This document shows, in pieces, positions 45,933 through 50,530 of a stretch of DNA of 50,530 bases. Made by a program: the position numbers and the translations under genes. The notes beneath the pieces were generated by a model. That model searched no databases. It worked only from the letters and a program-made list of their open reading frames with translations, and was not told where the DNA came from. Numbering within the stretch: position 1 is the stretch's first letter; every line of letters starts with the position of its first letter. This DNA comes from Acidobacteriota bacterium (GTDB lineage: Bacteria > Acidobacteriota > Terriglobia > Terriglobales > Acidobacteriaceae): NCBI GenBank assembly GCA_003224755.1, contig QHZR01000109.1, positions 392 through 50,921 on the forward strand. Direction: 5' to 3'.

Positions 45933-46151
45933 AGCTGCCTCCCCTGACAGCCGCCAAAAATGCGGTTGCCCCGCGCCGGCAACAGATAGCCGTTCAAGCC
46001 GGCAGGCGTCCTTCCATTAGGGCCCGATTAAATTTATGAGATGGGGCCCCTTCCCCCTTTATTCAAGGGGACAAAGTTATGGCCGAAAGTATATACCGAG
46101 AAACCAGTCGCTGATGAGACAAAGCGGCAATCCTATACGCGGAGGAGAAGA

Positions 46152-46724
46152 TTAATGGGACGGAGAAATACCTGACGTACCGCTGACTGGAGTCGCTGTC
46201 GTGGAACTCTGGGGCGGGCTCGTCTGGGTGCTAGATGCCTTAGCCGGCGAGGCTGGAGCGGAGTGCGACGAAGCGGCTTTCGGACGAATCGCACTCTGTG
46301 TACCGCGCGGCATCTGAGGCTCGGTCGTCATGGCACTCTCCGGATTCAGAAGGTGCTCATGACCGGGTCCCAATCCGAGTCGAATCAGAGCCCGCGAATC
46401 TGGAACGCTCTTGCTCTGCCAGCCCTGGTCCGCCTGGTAATGGCGCATTGCCTGTTGGGTTGCGTCGTCCCACTTTCCAGAAGGCGGGCCACTCATGTAA
46501 TGCTCACGGACCAAAGCCTGCTGGATCTCGCGGCAACGTTCGCCATCAATCGCTTGCTGCCCGCGCGCGCGGGGTTTACGGGGCTTCTTGCTGCTACGGT
46601 GCGCAGATTTCGAGCTCTTTGAGCCCGGATGCGTGGAAGTCGAAGGCTCCGTGGCAAATGCCACGGACACTCCCAGCGCCACCATTGCCAGGAAGATCAC
46701 GACTTTGTGGGGCCAACGCTTCAT
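46152..46724 (-). CDS. Secreted peptidoglycan-binding-like protein
   Basis: About 190 residues from ATG 46724. The signal peptide (HKVVIFLAMVALGVSVAFA) is followed by a Ser/Lys-rich linker (KSSKSAHRSSKKPRKPRARG) and one PG_binding_1-like helical domain (CREIQQALVREHYMSGPPSG, then DDATQQAMRHYQADQGW and ALIRLGLGP). A long Ser/Thr/Pro/Ala-rich low-complexity tail ends the protein. It may sit in the periplasm bound to peptidoglycan. No catalytic domain is present, so its role is unknown. The 219-bp gap downstream (45933-46151) is GC-rich with several hairpins, for example CCCCTT-AAGGGG near 46060. Confidence 0.75.
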   Translation of the reverse strand: MKRWPHKVVIFLAMVALGVSVAFATEPSTSTHPGSKSSKSAHRSSKKPRKPRARGQQAIDGERCREIQQALVREHYMSGPPSGKWDDATQQAMRHYQADQGWQSKSVPDSRALIRLGLGPGHEHLLNPESAMTTEPQMPRGTQSAIRPKAASSHSAPASPAKASSTQTSPPQSSTTATPVSGTSGISPSH

Positions 46725-46823
46725 GCTGTGGATAACCTCGCGCCCCATCCGATAACCCGCGGCGCCAAACCATAATCAACGCACAGGTAGGTTTGACGCC
46801 AGTTCCGTTAGTGCAGGTAACTA

Positions 46824-48389
46824 TTACGGAAGTGTACCGGCCAGGAAAATGGTCCCGCCATTCCGTCCGGCGCCCTGCTGGCGCACCAGGAAGACCACAT
46901 CTTGCCCGCTCTTCAGGCCGGACTGAGCGCGGTCAAAATCCTCCTCGCTATTGATGGGTTGCTTGTTCACTTCCAAAATGACGTCGCCACGGGTCAGCCC
47001 AACATCGTCCGCAAACGAGTTCGGCTTGACCTCCTGAACAATAACCCCCTGGCCGGACGGAACATTCAATCGGTTGGCCATCTCTGGGGTCAGTGAACGC
47101 ACCGTCAGCCCCATCTTGCTTTGTTTCGGGGCCGATTCACCTTCCTCGCCCTCATCGTCCTCACCCAAGCGGGAGGCAAACAGCTTGGCGCGATCTCCCA
47201 CCGTCACCGAAGCATCGTCTTTCTTGCCATTGCGCGAATATCCGATTTCCACTTTGCTGCCCGGCTTTCGTCCGGCAATATCAGCGACCAGTTCGTCGCC
47301 GGTCTTGACTGGTTTGCCGTCCACGGTGACGATTGTGTCACCAACCTTCAGCCCAGCACGGTCAGCGGGACTCCCCGGAACAACCATCGCAATAGTGATT
47401 CCGGAGCCATACACTCGGGCAATTGCGGGGTTCTCCTCGGCATTGAACTGAATCCCAATCGAACCGCGCTGCACTCGGTGCTCAGAGCCAGTGAGCTGGT
47501 TATAAACATCCGCGATCGTTTTTGAGGGAAGCGCGAAGCCAACTCCGGCGTAAGCATTAGTGTCGGTCAAAATGGCAGTATTGATGCCGATCACTTCGCC
47601 GTCCATGTTCACGAGCGGCCCACCCGAATTGCCGGGATTAATAGCTGCGTCGGTCTGAATGAAAGACTGAAACTGTCGAAGCGGCACGATGTTTCGGCCT
47701 TTGGCGGAAACAATACCGGCAGTGACGGTCGCCTGTAGGCCGAACGGGCTACCCACTGCAAGCACCCAGTCGCCCACTTGCATGCTGTCTGAGTTCCCCA
47801 GTTTCGCGGTCGGCAGGGAACGATCCACATCTATCTTAATGACCGCCAAATCCGTTTCCTGGTCCGAACCAATCACTTTCGCGTCATGCTGCACTCCAGG
47901 CGGATCGTCCTGCAGCCGCACCCGGATTCGATCTGCCTTTTCCACTACATGCCGGTTGGTGACAATGAATCCCTTCGCGTCAACGATGACTCCGGATCCC
48001 AGCGAGCGCTCGCGGATCGGCGCGCCATTGCCGCTCTGTCCGCCAAAAAACTTATCGAAGAAATCTCCGAATGGACTGTTCTCGTCTTCCCCGGGATTTT
48101 GTCCACCGCCGCGTCTCCGCATAGTGGGCTTGACTGTGGATTCCGTATTGATATTGACCACGGCTGGCTCGACCGCCTTTGCGATCTGCGAAAATTGGTT
48201 TGAGAGCTGCCGGGGGCCAGGCATGCTCAGCGGAGTGGCCTCAGTGTTTTTCTTCTCTTGCCCTTTCACTCCGCCGGAAACCACCGTGCCGATCAGAATG
48301 CCCATAGCCAACGTGAGCAAAATCACCAGAATGGATGCCAAACGATTGGCTTTGAACCGCTCCCACAAAACCTTGGCGCGCAATTCCAT
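46824..48389 (-). CDS. htrA: HtrA/DegP-family serine protease with two PDZ domains
   Basis: About 521 residues from ATG 48389, which has GGAGG nine bases upstream; an earlier in-frame start at 48413 is less likely. An N-terminal membrane anchor (LASILVILLTLAMGILIGTV) leads to the trypsin-like domain with the triad in FIVTNRHVVEKAD (His), ETDLAVIKID (Asp) and NPGNSGGPLVNMDG (Ser). Two PDZ domains follow: GSGITIAMVVPGSPADRAGL and GVIVQEVKPNSFADDVGLTR. Such proteases degrade misfolded periplasmic proteins. A Gly/Arg-rich linker (RRRGGGQNPGEDE) precedes the catalytic part. Confidence 0.95.
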   Translation of the reverse strand: MELRAKVLWERFKANRLASILVILLTLAMGILIGTVVSGGVKGQEKKNTEATPLSMPGPRQLSNQFSQIAKAVEPAVVNINTESTVKPTMRRRGGGQNPGEDENSPFGDFFDKFFGGQSGNGAPIRERSLGSGVIVDAKGFIVTNRHVVEKADRIRVRLQDDPPGVQHDAKVIGSDQETDLAVIKIDVDRSLPTAKLGNSDSMQVGDWVLAVGSPFGLQATVTAGIVSAKGRNIVPLRQFQSFIQTDAAINPGNSGGPLVNMDGEVIGINTAILTDTNAYAGVGFALPSKTIADVYNQLTGSEHRVQRGSIGIQFNAEENPAIARVYGSGITIAMVVPGSPADRAGLKVGDTIVTVDGKPVKTGDELVADIAGRKPGSKVEIGYSRNGKKDDASVTVGDRAKLFASRLGEDDEGEEGESAPKQSKMGLTVRSLTPEMANRLNVPSGQGVIVQEVKPNSFADDVGLTRGDVILEVNKQPINSEEDFDRAQSGLKSGQDVVFLVRQQGAGRNGGTIFLAGTLP

Positions 48390-48601
48390 TTTGACCTGCC
48401 TCCAATTTTCCAAACTCTTGATTATAGCCGTGGTTAGGAGCTGGAAGACTACGGCTCGCTTTGTTCTGCCTTAGTTAGACGCGGATGCTGCCGAAAGTGT
48501 TTGATCAAGAAAGTACTTGGCCGGTCAACAATTGTCACTCGTTACCGGCACTTAGCCTTCAACCCAAATGCTAAGAGCCAGCGACCAACCAGCCTCTGAA
48601 A

Positions 48602-49282
48602 CTACTGATCTGTAAACAGGATATAAGCAAAACCGCCTGCGGTCGCATCAAACACCACGACGGTTTGGTTCGGGTTTGCACCGGTGGGAAGGCTCAGTGG
48701 CCCGGTACCAAGATTCACGCTGGTAGTTCCCGGAACGGTCAGAAAAACCTCGTAATTCCCGGTCGGAACCAGCTGATATCCAGTATCCGCACCGAACGCC
48801 AGATTGGCCGTGATCGGCTGAACACCGATGATACTGGTCCCCGCGTTGACGATATAGGCGTCTGTCGGGCCCATCGTGCTTGAGGCATTGAACACGCGCA
48901 CATGACCATCGCCCGTTGTTGCGGTCGTCCCACCGTCAGTGAGCATGGCCTCCTGAATGCTTGAAGAGCTTCCAGTCAACAGCAGAGTCTGATGACCGCT
49001 GGCGCTGATCGAAAGGCTCTGGTCGAAAACCGGCGATCCTCCGCCGACCGGTACGGCCTGAACATGTCGCGAACCGCTCTTCACGGTAAGGTACGCCGTC
49101 GCACTCCCGTAGCCTAGATTGCCAACTACGGTCGCACCGTCGACCAGAATGTTCACGGGCGGAGCGCCGACCGCGGCCTCGAGAATGCGTACTTGACCGG
49201 TATTGCTGCTACTACTGCTGCCACATCCTATCGAAAACAGAATACTGAAACCCAACGCTAACAGCCCGACACGACCTCCCAC
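48602..49282 (-). CDS. DUF4397-domain lipoprotein
   Basis: A 226-residue protein. A lipoprotein-type signal ends at LFSIGCGSSSSS (lipobox cysteine at about residue 20). Two DUF4397-like beta units follow: VRILEAAVGAPPVNILVDGA, then GSRHVQAVPVGGGSPVF, and a second one from GHVRVFNASSTMGPTDAYIV to YEVFLTVPGTTSVNLGTGPL. Such proteins are outer-surface beta-sandwich proteins in Acidobacteria and others, with no known activity. It stands alone between the htrA region and the nested-hairpin repeat. Confidence 0.85.
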   Translation of the reverse strand: MGGRVGLLALGFSILFSIGCGSSSSSNTGQVRILEAAVGAPPVNILVDGATVVGNLGYGSATAYLTVKSGSRHVQAVPVGGGSPVFDQSLSISASGHQTLLLTGSSSSIQEAMLTDGGTTATTGDGHVRVFNASSTMGPTDAYIVNAGTSIIGVQPITANLAFGADTGYQLVPTGNYEVFLTVPGTTSVNLGTGPLSLPTGANPNQTVVVFDATAGGFAYILFTDQ

Positions 49283-49392
49283 AGAGTCTCCTCCGGTGCA
49301 AGCCTTTGTTTATCAGAAAAAAGGGAATTCAGGAAGTTGGATGCCGGTCGAACCGTTGAATGATGCACTCGGACGCGTTCGCGTTTCAACCG

Positions 49393-49487
49393 TGTGGGAC
49401 AGGCGGCTCGCCTGTCCTGACTGAGCGAAGCTCAGGTGCAAGGCACGGACTTCGTCCGACCTGGACAGGGGAGCTGCCTGTCCCACA
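49393..49487. repeat. Nested-hairpin intergenic repeat (about 95 bp)
   Basis: The outer 25-base arms (49393-49417 and 49463-49487) are inverted copies with two mismatches. The left arm is itself a hairpin: GGACAGGCG-GCT-CGCCTGTCC. Between the arms are CTGAGC-GAA-GCTCAG (49421-49435), GTGC-AAG-GCAC (49436-49446) and CGGAC-TTC-GTCCG (49446-49458). The right arm has a close solo copy at 31340-31364. It looks like a non-autonomous REP/MITE-type element placed downstream of the gene at 49493. Confidence 0.75.
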
Positions 49488-49492
49488 TCACA

Positions 49493-50530
49493 CTACGGTC
49501 TGGAAGGCGCAAACTCTACCGTAATCTTCGTCTCCACCTCCACGGGATTTCCATTTAGAAGGTAGGGCTTATATTTCCACTGCTTCACGGCATCAATAGC
49601 AGCGGCAACCAGGATAGGAGGCCCGGATAGAGTCTTCAAACTTTGGACATCTCCAGTCTTGCTGATAATTGCCTGAAGCACTACGGCCCCCTGGATTCTT
49701 CCTGCATCTCCAGGGTAAATCGGCGGCACCTTCGTTTTTAGGAAGGCGCTAGACACTCCTTCCGATACGCGGATTCGTAGCGGAGGCGCGACCGGCGACT
49801 GAGGTTTCGGCTGCACTGCAGCAGGCGCTTCAGCCGATGGCTGCGCAGCCTGAGCTACAAGTACATGCTTCGGATATTCCGCCCGCTCGTTCTCCACGGC
49901 TTCTCCGCTGCTCAGGCACGTGGTGGCTTTTCCGTCTGTCGCCGCGCGAATCGTGCCACCCTCGTCGGAACAGAACGCGCGCTGACCGGAGTCCGGTACC
50001 GCCGGTTCCGCAACGATTTTGTAGTGAGCGGCATCGCAACTGGAGATCGCATAGATGTAGCCGTTCTTTTTGCCACTCGCGAGTTGCGTATCCCAGAAAA
50101 ACATCTTGCCGTCGCTATTCTTCTTCGCCAGCGCGGAGAGAGAACAAGCGTAACTGCCCTGCATCTTCGAATAAGCTTTTTCTGATTCGGCCACCGTGCG
50201 AAGAGACCAGATTGTCGTTTGCTCATTCTGAGCACGCTGACGGTCTTCAATCGTCTTTAGAAAGTCCGGATCGGCCAGCGGCACCCTCACGGTGACGCTG
50301 ATCTCGTTCAAACGCCAAACATCGGCTTCCGATTTCATGGAGAAGGTGAAACGCGGAATGAAAGGCAGCGTCTGCTCCTTACCAGTTGTAGTTACGTGCA
50401 ATGCGAGTTCGATCTGGTCCTCATCACCCATCAAATCGTCACGCTCAACGGTGATCTCGATGTGCTCAGCAGCCTTGTCCGATTGATCCACTGAAACCAG
50501 CGTCGGACCGCTGTCAAAGGTCTGCAGATT
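49493..50530 (-). CDS. TonB C-terminal domain protein, N-terminus outside the window
   Basis: The frame is open to the window edge (upstream of VDQSDKAAEH it reads NLQTFDSGPTLVS), so the internal GTG at 50491 is not a proven start. The N-terminal part (ITVERDDLMGDEDQIELALH, then LNEISVTVRVPLADP) is a beta-rich acidobacterial domain. A pilin-like segment follows (AYSKMQGSYACSLSALAKKN, YIYAISSCDAAHYKIVAEPA, and two further cysteines). A Pro/Ala linker with QPKPQSPVAPP precedes the TonB-type C-terminal domain (KTKVPPIYPGDAGRIQGAVV, AAAIDAVKQWKYKPYLLNGN, then KITVEFAP). A TonB-like role or a periplasmic scaffold is likely; partner unknown. Confidence 0.85.
   Translation of the reverse strand, partial: NLQTFDSGPTLVSVDQSDKAAEHIEITVERDDLMGDEDQIELALHVTTTGKEQTLPFIPRFTFSMKSEADVWRLNEISVTVRVPLADPDFLKTIEDRQRAQNEQTTIWSLRTVAESEKAYSKMQGSYACSLSALAKKNSDGKMFFWDTQLASGKKNGYIYAISSCDAAHYKIVAEPAVPDSGQRAFCSDEGGTIRAATDGKATTCLSSGEAVENERAEYPKHVLVAQAAQPSAEAPAAVQPKPQSPVAPPLRIRVSEGVSSAFLKTKVPPIYPGDAGRIQGAVVLQAIISKTGDVQSLKTLSGPPILVAAAIDAVKQWKYKPYLLNGNPVEVETKITVEFAPSRP

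Noticed and set aside
45933-46151. Possible riboswitch in the GC-rich leader of the PIN-TRAM gene
   Set aside because: Several hairpins are present (GCCGGC pair, GCGG-GGCAA-CCGC, CCCCTT-AAGGGG), but no known aptamer core is recognisable.

Overview
The window looks like a chromosomal segment from a soil-type Acidobacteriota (Terriglobia/Koribacter-like). This is inferred from the mix of genes: a PadR-controlled ABC operon, an Nramp/UspA pair, a DUF885 protein, small secreted acidobacterial proteins, a GxxExxY gene, and '(G)GACAGGCG-CGCCTGTCC' intergenic hairpins. The base composition is moderately GC-rich. There are no rRNA or tRNA genes, phage modules, insertion sequences or CRISPR arrays. 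Most genes lie on the minus strand.

Layout. 1-3.3 kb holds surface-polysaccharide type genes: two glycosyltransferases and two methyltransferase-like proteins. 3.5-7.3 kb is a cluster of broken genes: a membrane glycosyltransferase with two frameshifts and a stop, rpiA with a frameshift and a stop, and a LuxR-type regulator and a GT4 glycosyltransferase that have both lost their 5' ends at one shared junction near 6283. 7.3-14.2 kb carries tryptophanase, a secreted amidohydrolase and a 1170-residue GH18-deacetylase-GT2 fusion. 14.3-21.2 kb carries a GT39-like protein, a LolA-like protein, serS, a CPBP protease, pyrD and msrA. 21.3-24.5 kb is a PadR/ABC exporter operon with a visible operator. 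24.6-27.1 kb is a four-gene operon led by 3-hydroxybutyryl-CoA dehydrogenase. 27.1-32.8 kb holds a frameshifted secreted-protein gene, aconitase, UspA and MntH. 33.0-41.5 kb holds purD, purE, galU, a DUF885 protein and mfd. 42.0-42.4 kb contains a candidate structured RNA with its own sigma70-like promoter. 42.4-44.3 kb has ispD and ispF separated by a degenerate GxxExxY gene flanked by inverted repeats. 44.4-50.5 kb has envelope and secreted proteins, including an HtrA protease and a TonB-like C-terminal domain protein cut by the window edge.

How it works together. The housekeeping functions visible are TCA cycle (acnA), purine and pyrimidine synthesis (purD, purE, pyrD), isoprenoid precursors (ispD, ispF), UDP-glucose (galU), tRNA charging (serS) and repair (mfd, msrA). 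Around them sit envelope and polysaccharide functions. Six genes are decayed. The long genes (mfd, the 1170-residue fusion, acnA, htrA) are all intact, which favours real gene decay over a generally poor sequence, although most of the indels fall in short homopolymers. The signals most worth following are the candidate ncRNA at about 42.13 kb, the inverted-repeat GxxExxY unit, the nested-hairpin repeat at 49.4 kb, the three-domain fusion protein and the two-gene deletion scar at 6.28 kb.
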